Below are positions 8,054 to 16,363 of a DNA stretch of 43,708 nt, piece by piece. The notes beneath the pieces were generated by a model. The model was not told the DNA's origin. It saw only the letters and a program-made list of their open reading frames with translations, and did no database searches. Position 1 is the first letter of the stretch; each line of letters starts with the position of its first letter. The position numbers and the translations under genes are program-made. This stretch comes from Sphingomonadales bacterium (lineage in GTDB: Bacteria > Pseudomonadota > Alphaproteobacteria > Sphingomonadales > Sphingomonadaceae), in assembly GCA_027485735.1 (NCBI GenBank), contig JAIXQM010000137.1:1-43708 (forward strand), written 5' to 3'.

Positions 8054-8692
8054 ATGAAGGAAGTCGATCAGCTGCTGCTGTCAAACCGGGCCTGGGCCGC
8101 AGAAATGCTGGCCGAGAACCCGGAATTCTTCAATCGCAACATCAACTGGCAGCGGCCAGTGTTCCTGTGGATCGGCTGTTCCGACAGCCGTGTGGCCCCG
8201 GATCAGATGACCCAGGCCGTGCCCGGCGGCCTGTTCGTGCACCGCAACATCGCCAATCTTGTCTATCCAGACGACAAGAATCTGATGGCGGTACTGCATT
8301 ATGCCATCAACGTTCTGGAAGTGCAGAACGTGGTGATCTGCGGCCATTATGGCTGCGGCGGTATCCAGGCGGCGCTGGATGGCGGCGTGGAAGGCCCGAT
8401 CGCGCATTGGCTGGAACATGCCCGCCAGGTGCTGGTGGATCACCGCGGCGAGATCGAGGCGCTGGCCGAAGGCGAAGAGCGGGTGAACCGGCTGGTGGAA
8501 ATCAATGTGCGCGATCAGCTGCTGCACCTGGCGCGCACCGGGCCGGTGCAGGATGCGTTTGCTGCCGGCAAGCCCTTGCTGCTGCATGGCTGGGTCTATG
8601 ATCTGCGCGATGGCCATATCAAGCCATTGATGCGCATCGATCGCGAGACCATCCTGAACGAAGTGCCCAAGCCGGAACGCGTGCTGGTGTAG
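8054..8692 (+). CDS. can: Beta-class carbonic anhydrase
   Basis: A 212-residue zinc enzyme catalysing CO2 + H2O to bicarbonate and a proton. The zinc ligands and catalytic dyad are visible: Cys42, Asp44 and Arg46 in GCSDSRVAP, and His98 and Cys101 in CGHYGCGG. Length and motifs match the E. coli Can (YadF) type. It is cytoplasmic, with no signal peptide. It follows the SulP carrier by 16 bases and is followed by a strong hairpin, so the two probably form one transcript. The job would be to supply bicarbonate for carboxylases or for pH control. The SulP link is an inference from context. Confidence 0.95.
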   Translation: MKEVDQLLLSNRAWAAEMLAENPEFFNRNINWQRPVFLWIGCSDSRVAPDQMTQAVPGGLFVHRNIANLVYPDDKNLMAVLHYAINVLEVQNVVICGHYGCGGIQAALDGGVEGPIAHWLEHARQVLVDHRGEIEALAEGEERVNRLVEINVRDQLLHLARTGPVQDAFAAGKPLLLHGWVYDLRDGHIKPLMRIDRETILNEVPKPERVLV

Positions 8693-8702
8693 GAAAAAGG
8701 AA

Positions 8703-8728
8703 GGGCCGCCGCGTTTCCGCGACGGCCC
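8703..8728. terminator. Bidirectional rho-independent terminator
   Basis: GGGCCG-C-CGCG (8703-8713) pairs with CGCG-A-CGGCCC (8718-8728) around a TTTC loop, with one C/A mismatch. The plus-strand tail is short (TCTT). The minus-strand tail reads TTCCTTTTTCC. It lies between the convergent carbonic anhydrase and RidA-like genes and probably serves both. Confidence 0.8.
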
Positions 8729-8750
8729 TCTTGTAATCGCGTGAAACGCC

Positions 8751-9221
8751 TTACTTGGCAGCGATCACCGTCAGCTCCACCAGGAACTGCGGGCCGGCCA
8801 GCGCGCTGATCTGCATGGTGGTGCGGGTGGTGGTGGTCGGATTCTCGGCATTGTTGAAGAACTCGGCGAACCCGGCGTTGAAGCCGGCAAAGTCCATCTT
8901 GCCGTCCATGCCCGGTGCCGCCACCAGATAAGCGTCCATGCGCACGATGTCCTTCATGGTCATGCCGTGCGCGGCCAGCAGTTCCTTGATCTTCTTCAGC
9001 GTGCTGATCGTCTGGGTCTTGGTGTCACCATAATCGCTGCCGCCCGGCGTGGCCGGCGAAGCGAGGTTGCCCGACAGATAGACGGTGGTGGCGCCGGCCT
9101 TGACCTTGGCGGCGGTGAGAATGCGGCCGCCGGCGGGGCCGACCTTCTCGACGTTCTGGGCGAACGCCGGTGCGGCAATCGCCATGGCCAGGCTGGCAGC
9201 GGCGAGCGTGAGCAATTTCAT
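8751..9221 (-). CDS. Exported RidA (YjgF/YER057c/UK114) family protein
   Basis: A 156-residue protein with a clear Sec signal peptide (MKLLTLAAASLAMAIAAPAFA, cleaved before QNVEK) and then a RidA-family fold (TVYLSGNLA, QTISTLKKIKELLAAHGMTM, DIVRMDAYLV, TTTRTTMQISALAG, LVELTVIAAK). Cytoplasmic RidA deaminates reactive enamine/imine intermediates. The arginine in TTRTTMQ occupies the position of the catalytic arginine, but the protein should be periplasmic, so its substrate is unknown. The start has a GAGGACC ribosome-binding site. It lies downstream of a TonB receptor gene on the same strand but beyond a strong terminator, so it is probably transcribed separately or by readthrough. Confidence 0.88.
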   Translation of the reverse strand: MKLLTLAAASLAMAIAAPAFAQNVEKVGPAGGRILTAAKVKAGATTVYLSGNLASPATPGGSDYGDTKTQTISTLKKIKELLAAHGMTMKDIVRMDAYLVAAPGMDGKMDFAGFNAGFAEFFNNAENPTTTTRTTMQISALAGPQFLVELTVIAAK

Positions 9222-9250
9222 GGATCAGGTCCTCTTCGGTTGCAAAAAGA

Positions 9251-9280
9251 AGCGGGCGGCAGGATTGCCCTGCCGCCCGC
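9251..9280 (-). terminator. Rho-independent terminator of the TonB receptor gene
   Basis: A 12-bp GC stem (9252-9263 with 9269-9280) around a 5-base loop is followed on the minus strand by TTCTTTTTG (9251 downward). It sits about 30 bases after the receptor stop codon. Confidence 0.88.
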
Positions 9281-9310
9281 TGTTGGCAAGCGTTATCGCT
9301 TGCGCCCCGC

Positions 9311-12034
9311 TTAGAACTTGGCGGTGGCGCGCACGTACCAGAAGCCGCCCGCCTGACCCAGCGGCGAGGAGCCGGGGTAGAGCGAACCGTTGGCCTGGCC
9401 GCCGGTGGACGGATAGGCGTTGCGGGTTTCGACATCCGGATAGTTGTTGAACAGGTTTTCGACACCGACGGCGAGACGATAATTCTCGGCAACGGTGAAG
9501 CCGGCTTCGAGATCGATGCCGATTTCGGCACCGAAGGTCTTGCCCCATTCAGGGATACCTGCGGCTGCGTTCGGCGCCGGATACAGGGCGCGGAAGGCCA
9601 CCGGATCAACCCCGGCCGGGACAGACCCGATCGGTGCGAAATAGGTGGTGAACTTGCCGAAGTAGTTGGCACGCACCGTCAGGTCGAATGCACCGCTGGT
9701 GTAGTTGGTGCTCAGAACGGCGCGCCAGCGCGGGTTGCTGTCCTCGATGTTGCCCTTGCGGGTGTTGTCGATCAGGCTCAACACGCGGGTGTCGGTCGGC
9801 CGGATTGCCGAAAGCGCGATGGTCTGACGATCGGTGACCTTGGTCTTGTTGTAGTTGATCGCCAGGCTGGAGTTGAAGCGCCCGATGCCGGTATCCGTCC
9901 GGTGCGACAACACGATGTCGAAGCCCTGGGTGCGGGTGCGGAAGCCGTTGGTGAAATAGTTCACCTGGCCCAGATCAAGCGCGGTGGGCAGGCCGAGCGC
10001 CAGCAGCGCCTGCTGGTCCGCGCCGGTCACGGTCACCGAAGAGGTGATGCCGATGCGATCCTTCACGACGATATTGTAGGCGTCGACCGTCAGGTTAAAG
10101 CCACCACCCGGCGTGAGCACGAAGCCGCCCGAGAAGCTGGTCGACTTTTCCGGTGCCAGTGCCTTGGCGCCGAAATATTGCGCCGAGATGCTGTCCGGGC
10201 GGGCGGTCTGCGTGGCGATCGGAACGGCACTGCCGTTCGGGAAGCCAGTCTGCGTGTTCTGGGTGAACTGCTGACCCGGCGTCGGTGCCCGGAAACCGGT
10301 CGAGGCGGCGCCGCGCAGGGCGATGGCATCGTTGATGGCCCAACGGGCGCTGAACTTGCCGTTGAAGGTGCTGCCGAAGTCGTTGAAATAATCGTAACGG
10401 GCAGCCAGGCCGAGATCGAGGCCTTCAACCGCTTCGGCTTCGAAATCGAGGTAGGCCGAATAGTTGTTGCGGCCGCCTTCAGACACGTCGCTCGGACCGA
10501 AGCCGGGGAAGCCGTTGGCGCCCACGGCCTTGGTCACGTTGAAGGTGGTGCCGTTGGCGCGCTGTACCAGTTGCGAACCATAGATGCCCGGTTCCCACGA
10601 GGCGCGGTCACCCAGACCAACCGCAAAGGCTTCACGGCGGAATTCCAGACCGGCGGCGATGAACAGCGGTTTGTACAGCCCGATGTCAGTTTCATAGCTG
10701 AAATCGGCGTTGATGTTGTATTCCTGCTGCGTGACCTTGCCGAGGTAAAAATCGGTCGGCGACGCCGGACCCAGCGACGGGTTCAGCGTGTCATACATGA
10801 AATAGCGGATCTGGTTGCGCCCGAAAGATGCGGTCACATCATACTTCAAGCCGCCTTCGGTGGAGCCCTTGTAGCCCGCGACGAACGACATATCCTCGAT
10901 CGATGCTTCGAACACCGGCACGAAGCCGTTCGGGAAGATCGAAGTTTCCGTGAAGGTACGGCCGGTTTCGCTGTAGATCGGGCGGCCGGTAGAAGCCTCG
11001 GTGCCGATGCGATCCAGATACCACAGCGAGTTGATCGACTTGGAGAAGGTGCCGGTGCCCGGACGCAGCGGAATATCCTGCGCACTCACGGCGATCGGGC
11101 GGCGATAGTTGAAGTCGTTGGACTGGCGCTGCCAGCCATAGTTGCCGAACATGTAGACTTCATCGCCATCACCAACCGGAACGGCGGCGTTCCAGACCAC
11201 GCGATAGGCGCGGTTGGACGGCTGGCCGAGCTGGTTGCCCGTGGGACGCGGCGGCTTGATACCGGCAGCGATCAGCGGGGCGATTTCCGGACGCGGCACC
11301 GAACGATCGAACACGTTCTGATCGATGAATTCGCCGGTGATATTAAAGAAGCCGCCATCGCCCAGCTTGAAACCGGCGTTGGCGCTGATCTGCAGGTCTT
11401 CACCGTCGCCACGATAGGTCTGGCCATAACGAGCGGCGAGGTTATAGCCGGAATCGGCGCGGTTGAGGCCGATGTTGATCACGCCGGCGATGGCGTCCGA
11501 ACCGTACTGGGCAGCAGCGCCGTCGCGCAGCACTTCGATGCGGCTCACGGCCGGCGAAGAGATCTGCGACAGATCGGGACCCTGCGAACCAGCGTTCAGC
11601 GAATCGCCAGCGACCTGCACCAGCGCCGAACGGTGCATGCGCTTGCCGTTGATCAGCACGAGGATCTGGTCAGCTGGCAGGCCGCGCAGGTTCGGCGGAC
11701 GCACGAAGGCCGAGGCGTCGCCCAGCAGGTTGCGGTTCTGGTTGAACGACGGCACCAGCGTTTTCAGGATGCTCTGCAGCTGCGGCGACGGCTGGGCCTT
11801 AAAATCTTCGGTGGAGAAGACGTCGATCGGCACGGCGCTTTCAGACACAGTGCGGTCGGTACGGCGGGTACCGGTCACGATGATCGTGGTGTCTTCCTTC
11901 GATCCTGCGGCGGCCGTTTCCTGGTCGTCGGCGGCAGCGAGGGCCGGTGCGGCCATGCTGGCCAGCACAAGGGCGACCATCGAGGTGGCCAGCTTCAGAT
12001 CGACCCTTTGGGCCTTGTCGTTCAATCGCATCAT
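9311..12034 (-). CDS. TonB-dependent outer membrane receptor
   Basis: A ligand-gated outer-membrane transporter of 907 residues. The N-terminus has a long signal region (LATSMVALVLASMAAPALAA), then a TonB-box-like segment DTTIIVTGTRR. A plug domain follows with LRGLPADQILVLINGKRMHR and IEVLRDGAAAQYGSDAIAGV, then a 22-strand-type barrel ending in aromatic Phe (RATAKF), as expected for BAM substrates. The ligand is not predictable. The ATG at 12034 (or the adjacent ATG at 12031) has an AGGGGA site 6 bases before; an open extension to 12166 is not protein-like. Its upstream region holds several inverted repeats that may be regulator sites. No ECF sigma or anti-sigma gene is adjacent. Confidence 0.93.
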   Translation of the reverse strand: MMRLNDKAQRVDLKLATSMVALVLASMAAPALAAADDQETAAAGSKEDTTIIVTGTRRTDRTVSESAVPIDVFSTEDFKAQPSPQLQSILKTLVPSFNQNRNLLGDASAFVRPPNLRGLPADQILVLINGKRMHRSALVQVAGDSLNAGSQGPDLSQISSPAVSRIEVLRDGAAAQYGSDAIAGVINIGLNRADSGYNLAARYGQTYRGDGEDLQISANAGFKLGDGGFFNITGEFIDQNVFDRSVPRPEIAPLIAAGIKPPRPTGNQLGQPSNRAYRVVWNAAVPVGDGDEVYMFGNYGWQRQSNDFNYRRPIAVSAQDIPLRPGTGTFSKSINSLWYLDRIGTEASTGRPIYSETGRTFTETSIFPNGFVPVFEASIEDMSFVAGYKGSTEGGLKYDVTASFGRNQIRYFMYDTLNPSLGPASPTDFYLGKVTQQEYNINADFSYETDIGLYKPLFIAAGLEFRREAFAVGLGDRASWEPGIYGSQLVQRANGTTFNVTKAVGANGFPGFGPSDVSEGGRNNYSAYLDFEAEAVEGLDLGLAARYDYFNDFGSTFNGKFSARWAINDAIALRGAASTGFRAPTPGQQFTQNTQTGFPNGSAVPIATQTARPDSISAQYFGAKALAPEKSTSFSGGFVLTPGGGFNLTVDAYNIVVKDRIGITSSVTVTGADQQALLALGLPTALDLGQVNYFTNGFRTRTQGFDIVLSHRTDTGIGRFNSSLAINYNKTKVTDRQTIALSAIRPTDTRVLSLIDNTRKGNIEDSNPRWRAVLSTNYTSGAFDLTVRANYFGKFTTYFAPIGSVPAGVDPVAFRALYPAPNAAAGIPEWGKTFGAEIGIDLEAGFTVAENYRLAVGVENLFNNYPDVETRNAYPSTGGQANGSLYPGSSPLGQAGGFWYVRATAKF

Positions 12035-12165
12035 GTCAGTCCCCTGGTTATAATTCGTCATGCCCAGTCGCCGGTTGCTGCGAAGCGATCCTTCCCGCCG
12101 CTCAGCAGTTCCGGCCCTGTCAAGCCTTACCGAATCGGCAAACGGCCAAAGCTGCCGCCGATCCA

Positions 12166-12187
12166 CGTTGCCAATTCACTGGCAACG
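12166..12187. promoter_or_regulatory. Palindrome upstream of the TonB receptor, candidate operator
   Basis: CGTTGCCA (12166-12173) and TGGCAACG (12180-12187) are perfect inverted repeats around ATTCAC, about 130 bases upstream of the receptor start. The symmetry and size fit a dimeric repressor site such as those of LacI-family regulators, but no regulator gene is adjacent, so the assignment is speculative. Confidence 0.4.
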
Positions 12188-12249
12188 CCCACCGGTATTC
12201 GCCCGAGAGACCCGAATTTCAGGCCTGCAAGCGAATACCGATGGGCGTT
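12184..12249. repeat. 19-bp near-perfect inverted repeat with 28-base spacer
   Basis: The arms 12184-12202 and 12231-12249 are complementary with a single mismatch (AACGCCCACCGGTATTCGC against its partner carrying an A/G change). The 66-base unit could fold as a long hairpin, be a pair of regulator sites, or be a small palindromic repeat element. It does not have a T-tail on either strand, so it is not a typical terminator. Confidence 0.6.
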
Positions 12250-12383
12250 TTCAAGCGCCAATGTCCCCGTGCCTGACATACGCCATTCGCGCACCCCGAT
12301 AAATGGCCGCAGAGCTGTTGCCGCAATGATACAGTTGCCGAGCGTTGCATTGGCGCAACAGTTCGCTGCTGCAGCGGGCCGTT

Positions 12384-12941
12384 TCAAGCCGGGAATGTCT
12401 TTCCCATCGGCACGAAGCGCACCGCCACCCCGCCGCAATCCAGATCGATCGGGGCCTGGCCGGCATAGCCATGGGCGGCATAGAAGGGCTCGCCGGGCAA
12501 AGTTGCCATGAGTTCTGTGCGGGTGAAGCCGGCGGCTGCGGCTGCGTCTTCGCAGGCCTTGAGCAGTGCCGCCCCCACCCCGCGCCGGGCGGCGTGCGGC
12601 GCCACGAAGAAGGCGCGGATCTTGGCGGCATCGCGCGCCGGATCGAGAAGGCCGGATTCGCGGCCGGCAAATTTGTCCCCACCAAACAGCGTCGCGCGCT
12701 TGCTCCAGCCGCCGCAGCCCAATCGGTCGCCCGCGCTGTCTTCCACCACCAGATAGGTGCCATCCGCTACCAGCTCCGAATCGACGCCGAACACATGGGC
12801 GATGGCGGCTTCGGTTTCCGCAGGCGTGTAGAAACCCTGGCTTAGGACGCGGGCCGAAGCGGTGATGATGGCCTCAAGCGCCGGGATTTCGGCAGGCTGT
12901 GCCGGACGGATGTGCAGATTGGTCATGGTAGCAAGGCTCAT
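12384..12941 (-). CDS. GNAT family N-acetyltransferase
   Basis: A 185-residue GNAT protein. The acetyl-CoA binding motif A is seen as IRAFFVAPHAARRGVGAALL, with the RRGVGA pyrophosphate loop, preceded by TYLVVEDSAGDRLGCGGW and followed by FYAAHGYAG. The acceptor substrate is unknown. The ATG at 12941 overlaps the stop of the upstream amidohydrolase gene (ATGA), which argues for translational coupling; an internal ATG at 12926 (MTNLHIRP) fits homolog length equally well. Neither start has a strong ribosome-binding site, which is consistent with coupling. It is cytoplasmic, whereas its operon partner looks exported. Confidence 0.85.
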   Translation of the reverse strand: MSLATMTNLHIRPAQPAEIPALEAIITASARVLSQGFYTPAETEAAIAHVFGVDSELVADGTYLVVEDSAGDRLGCGGWSKRATLFGGDKFAGRESGLLDPARDAAKIRAFFVAPHAARRGVGAALLKACEDAAAAAGFTRTELMATLPGEPFYAAHGYAGQAPIDLDCGGVAVRFVPMGKTFPA

Positions 12942-14635
12942 GCCCGATACTGGCTGCGCCCGTCCACCACGGTTTCCAGGATGGGAATGTCCTTGATGCG
13001 GTCGGACTTCACCACGGTCGGGTCTTCGCCCAGCACGACATAATCAGCCAGCTTGCCGGCGGTCAGGCTGCCCTTGATGGCTTCCTCCTTCGCGGCCCAG
13101 GCACCGTTGAGGCTGTTGATGCGGATCGCTTCCAGCACCGAAACGCGCTGGTTGGCGCCCCAGGTTTCGCCGTTCCAGCCGGTACGCGTCACCATGCCCT
13201 GGATGCCCATCAGCGGCGCGAACGGGCCGGGGAAGAAATCGCTGCCGGCGCACACCTTGATGCCGTGATCGAGGAAATCGCGGAAGGCCATGGCGTTGGC
13301 CATCCGGTCGGCGCCGTAAAATCCGAACTTGTCGCTGTTGTAATAGGCGTAACTGGTGAACGGTGCCGGCACCGCGCCCAACGCCACCATGCGCTTCAGC
13401 AGTCCCGCGTTGACCAGCGTGCAGTGGGTGATCTTGGGCCGCAGATCCTTCACCGCCAGTTTCGCCTGCGCGCGTTCAAAGGCCGTCAGCGCCATGTCGA
13501 TCGCCACGTCGCCATTGGCGTGGATATTGGGCTGGATGCCGGCGCGCACCACCTTTTCCACCCACGCATCCAGCACGTCCTGCGGCTCCGTCACGTTGCC
13601 ATAATAGGCCGGGTTGCGGCCGGCATAGGGCGTTGAAAGCGCCATGGTGCGTTCCGAAAAACTGCCATCGGCGGTGTGTTCGGCGGTCGCGCCCAGCCGG
13701 ATCCAGTCATCGCCGAAACCGGTTTTAAGTCCGGCGGCGATCATCTGATCGACCATCGTGCCTTGCGGTTCATAATTCACCCGGTGCTTCAACCCACCTG
13801 CGGCGCGTACATCCTGAATGGCAGCCAGATCGCCTCCCTGGTGATGCACCGTGGTCAGGCCATAACGGCTGAAGGCGCCGCTGATGTGTGCCATACCGGC
13901 CCGCATGCGCTTGGCCTTTTCGGCGGCATCCAGCACCGGGCGCTGACCCTTTTCCTCCACCAGATCGATGGCGTTATCGGTGATGCGGCCCGAAAGCCGG
14001 CCATCGGGCAGGCGATCGAAGGTGCCGCCTGGCGGGTTGGGCGTGTCCCGTGTGACGCCAGCGAGCGCCAGCGCCAGGCTGTTGACGAACACCGTATGGC
14101 CGCCGCGATGGCGCACCATCACCGGGTGTGTGGTGCTGATCTTGTTCAGATCATCCACCGTCAGCTGCCGGCCATCCTTCACCTTGGTATCGTCGTGGAA
14201 AAAGCCCTCCACCCAGAAACCGGCCGGCGTTTTCGCGGCCTTGGCCTTCAGCTTGTCGATGATGGAGGTGATGGTGACGAATTCCACCTCGAACGGATTG
14301 CCCACCAAGGTTTCATACAGCAGCACATCACCGATCGGGTGATTGTGGCAATCGATGAAGCCCGGAACCACGCAGGCGCCCTTCAGATCGACCATGCGCG
14401 AGCCGGTGCCGGCCAGGCTTTTTACCGCATCGCCGCCCACCGCCATGATGCGGCCGCCCTTGATCGCCATCGCCGTGGCGGCAGGCAGGGCATCATCCAT
14501 GGTGATCAGCCGGCCATTGTGCAGGATCGTATCGGCATCGCGTTCATGCGCGGCGGCACGGGCGGCCCAATTGGCCCACAGCGGCGTGGCCATGGCGACT
14601 GCAAGCAGGTGGCGGCGATTGGCATGGATGGTCAT
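12938..14635 (-). CDS. Exported amidohydrolase family protein (YtcJ-like)
   Basis: A metal-dependent amidohydrolase of 565 residues. The N-terminus has a twin-arginine-like signal (NRRHLLAVAMATPLWANWAA with cleavage near RAAA). The catalytic core contains ILHNGRLITMDD, the metal-binding FIDCHNHP, later INIHANGD-like (QPNIHANGD), ITHCTLV and the terminal GSDFFPG with the active-site aspartate. The C-terminal IKGSLTAGKLADYVVLGEDP is characteristic of the YtcJ/NfdA-like amidohydrolases. The natural substrate is unknown. The ATG at 14635 has a GGGGGA ribosome-binding site; a TTG at 14650 is less likely. It is coupled by a 4-base overlap to the downstream acetyltransferase. Confidence 0.9.
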   Translation of the reverse strand: MTIHANRRHLLAVAMATPLWANWAARAAAHERDADTILHNGRLITMDDALPAATAMAIKGGRIMAVGGDAVKSLAGTGSRMVDLKGACVVPGFIDCHNHPIGDVLLYETLVGNPFEVEFVTITSIIDKLKAKAAKTPAGFWVEGFFHDDTKVKDGRQLTVDDLNKISTTHPVMVRHRGGHTVFVNSLALALAGVTRDTPNPPGGTFDRLPDGRLSGRITDNAIDLVEEKGQRPVLDAAEKAKRMRAGMAHISGAFSRYGLTTVHHQGGDLAAIQDVRAAGGLKHRVNYEPQGTMVDQMIAAGLKTGFGDDWIRLGATAEHTADGSFSERTMALSTPYAGRNPAYYGNVTEPQDVLDAWVEKVVRAGIQPNIHANGDVAIDMALTAFERAQAKLAVKDLRPKITHCTLVNAGLLKRMVALGAVPAPFTSYAYYNSDKFGFYGADRMANAMAFRDFLDHGIKVCAGSDFFPGPFAPLMGIQGMVTRTGWNGETWGANQRVSVLEAIRINSLNGAWAAKEEAIKGSLTAGKLADYVVLGEDPTVVKSDRIKDIPILETVVDGRSQYRA

Positions 14636-14698
14636 CGGCTGGTCCCCCAAGCCAGCATCGTCGCCTCACAAACATGCAAGTGCAAGAGGCAAGAAAAA

Positions 14699-14728
14699 GG
14701 GCGGAGCTGGCCCCCGCCAACCCCGCCC
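14699..14728 (-). terminator. Rho-independent terminator of the PEP-CTERM gene
   Basis: On the minus strand a GGGCGGGG...CTCCGCCC stem (arms 14721-14728 and 14699-14706, one mismatch) is followed by TTTTTCTTG. A second, smaller hairpin precedes it at 14729-14747. Together they separate the PEP-CTERM gene from the amidohydrolase gene. Confidence 0.75.
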
Positions 14729-14747
14729 ATTTCGCGACGAGCGAAAT
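14729..14747 (-). other. Stem-loop just after the PEP-CTERM stop codon
   Basis: ATTTCGC (14729-14735) and GCGAAAT (14741-14747) are perfect inverted repeats with a 5-base loop, placed immediately downstream of the stop and directly before the main terminator. It probably protects the 3' end of the transcript. Confidence 0.5.
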
Positions 14748-14751
14748 TAGA

Positions 14752-16257
14752 TCAGCTGGGTTGGCCCACGGCGCGACGGCGGGCGATGGCGCCCACCAGG
14801 CCAAAGCCCAGCAGCATCGTCATCCAGGTGGCCGGTTCCGGCACGGGATCGAACACATTGGCGATGACATTCATGGTGAGGTTGAAGTTGCGCCCACCCG
14901 AAACGCCCGGCGCATAATCGCGGAACAGGAAGGTGTAGACGCCGCTGGCAATGCCGAGATTCAGCGGATTGAGGCTGACCGAGAAGGTGCTGGAGCCACC
15001 GCCGGCCAGATTGAGGAACGGCGAGATATTGGAGCTGTACTGGGCATTGTCAGGGCCGTTGATCTGATAGAGTTCAAGGCCGGCGCTGTTGAAATCACCG
15101 ATATTGAACAGGGAGAAATTGCGCAGCACGGGCCCGCCACGCGACGAAACCATGCCGAAATCCAGCGTGCTGCTGGTTTCGACCGTGCTGCCGCTGAACG
15201 ACGGATTGGCATGGTTGATCAGCGTGCTGCTAGCATTGACCGTCAGCGAATAAGGGCGGATGCCAACGCCGCCCGGCGCGACATCGGTGGCGTTCAGCGT
15301 GAACGTGTCGCTGTGGGTGCCAACGGTCGTCGGGTTCAGGCCGATGTTGAAGCCCTGCGACGTGTTGGCCACCAGATTGCTGATTGGGGTCAGCGTCGTG
15401 GTGAGATTGGCGTTGCTGGTCGACCGGGTGATCGACGTGACGCCAAGATCGGCCGTGTTGATGTTGCCGATGTTGGTCAGTGTCAGGGCCTGCGAGGCCG
15501 TCCCACTGTCGATGAAACGCGTGCCGAAATTCACCGTCGCCGTGCGAACGGTTGACGAGGCATCGAACGACGGGTTGGCGAAATTCACGTAATCATAGGC
15601 GACGCTGTAGCTGTTGTTGGCCGCGGTGGTACCGCCGACCGTGAACCGCGTATCGGCAAAGCCGGTGATGACATTGGAGCGATTGGTGATCGCGGTGTTG
15701 GTGGCATTGACTGCGGTGGTGAAATTGACCGTGCCGGGGCCCGCGCCTGCCAACAGCGCAAGGTTGCCAGCCGATACAGCGGCCGAACCAGAGAGCGTCC
15801 GTGCCGACGAGGTCGTGTTGCCTGCGGTGGGCACCAGGCAGGCATCGTTGTCGCATCGCTCTGTCACCGCAAACGTGGTCGAGGTGACCGAGGCGCCAGC
15901 AAGCGCAACCGTGCCGGACACGGTGGAACTCACGTCAACCCGGCGATTGCCGCCCGAAGTCGGCACGGTTCCGCGCGCGGTGAGCGCCAGCGTGATGGGG
16001 ATGTTCACGGTCATCCGCGCGCCAACCAGGATGCCGGTATTGGTATCGAAGCGGCTGATCGGAACCAGCGTTGGCCCGGCGCCAGTGGTGGTGCCAATGA
16101 AGGTGGTGGTGCCGCCGCCATTGCGGCTCTGCGTCTGTGTGGTGGTGAACTGGGCTGCGGTGGTGTTTCGGGTGATGGTGATCGGCGTCGCCGCCATCAC
16201 CGATCCTGCCATGCCGACAGCTGCCATGCTGGAGACAAATTTCGCAATCTTGTACAC
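14752..16257 (-). CDS. PEP-CTERM surface protein with two choice-of-anchor D-like repeats
   Basis: A secreted Ser/Thr/Asn-rich protein of 501 residues. It starts with a Sec signal (KFVSSMAAVGMAGSVMAA). The C-terminus has the PEP-CTERM sorting signal: PVPEPATW, a hydrophobic helix MTMLLGFGLVGAI, and the basic tail ARRRA. This signal is recognised by an exosortase, not encoded here. The middle has two related beta-rich repeats, starting near NFANPSFDASSTV and NHANPSFSGSTVE, resembling choice-of-anchor D domains. The start is a GTG at 16257 with AGGAAAG about 9 bases upstream; the frame extends to 16302 through non-protein-like sequence. Cell-surface or extracellular polysaccharide association is the usual role of the class; the specific function is unknown. 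Confidence 0.88.
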   Translation of the reverse strand: MYKIAKFVSSMAAVGMAGSVMAATPITITRNTTAAQFTTTQTQSRNGGGTTTFIGTTTGAGPTLVPISRFDTNTGILVGARMTVNIPITLALTARGTVPTSGGNRRVDVSSTVSGTVALAGASVTSTTFAVTERCDNDACLVPTAGNTTSSARTLSGSAAVSAGNLALLAGAGPGTVNFTTAVNATNTAITNRSNVITGFADTRFTVGGTTAANNSYSVAYDYVNFANPSFDASSTVRTATVNFGTRFIDSGTASQALTLTNIGNINTADLGVTSITRSTSNANLTTTLTPISNLVANTSQGFNIGLNPTTVGTHSDTFTLNATDVAPGGVGIRPYSLTVNASSTLINHANPSFSGSTVETSSTLDFGMVSSRGGPVLRNFSLFNIGDFNSAGLELYQINGPDNAQYSSNISPFLNLAGGGSSTFSVSLNPLNLGIASGVYTFLFRDYAPGVSGGRNFNLTMNVIANVFDPVPEPATWMTMLLGFGLVGAIARRRAVGQPS

Positions 16258-16339
16258 GTGACCCAACTTTCCTGGCCCCGACCCCTTGGGACTTACCCGC
16301 AAGGGAGCAAGAATTGTGCCAAGCGTGAAAAATCTGATA

Positions 16340-16363
16340 AACTATTGAAAAACAACAATAGTT
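16340..16363. promoter_or_regulatory. AT-rich palindrome in the PEP-CTERM/acyl-CoA dehydrogenase divergent region
   Basis: AACTATTG (16340-16347) and CAATAGTT (16356-16363) are perfect inverted repeats around an 8-base A-rich loop, in a locally AT-rich stretch between divergent starts at 16257 and 16525. It could be an operator for either gene. No promoter hexamers are convincing. Confidence 0.45.

Larger units (their letters stand above)
12035..12383. other. 349-base gene-free region upstream of the TonB receptor
   Basis: This region between the receptor (minus) and the GNAT gene has no convincing coding frame. It contains an 8-bp palindrome at 12166-12187, a 19-bp inverted repeat at 12184-12249, and a small GTTGC/GCAAC repeat near 12345-12360. 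A TTGACA sequence is present on the minus strand at 12118-12123, but no good -10 follows at the usual spacing. I see no cobalamin or other riboswitch motif. Confidence 0.5.

Noticed and set aside
12035..12383. Cobalamin or other riboswitch upstream of the TonB receptor
   Set aside because: No B12-box or other conserved riboswitch core was seen; the structure present is inverted repeats.
9902..12511. 869-codon open frame on the plus strand opposite the TonB receptor
   Set aside because: It mirrors the codon pattern of the receptor gene, has no recognisable domain and low-complexity His/Arg/Gly composition; a GC-rich shadow frame.
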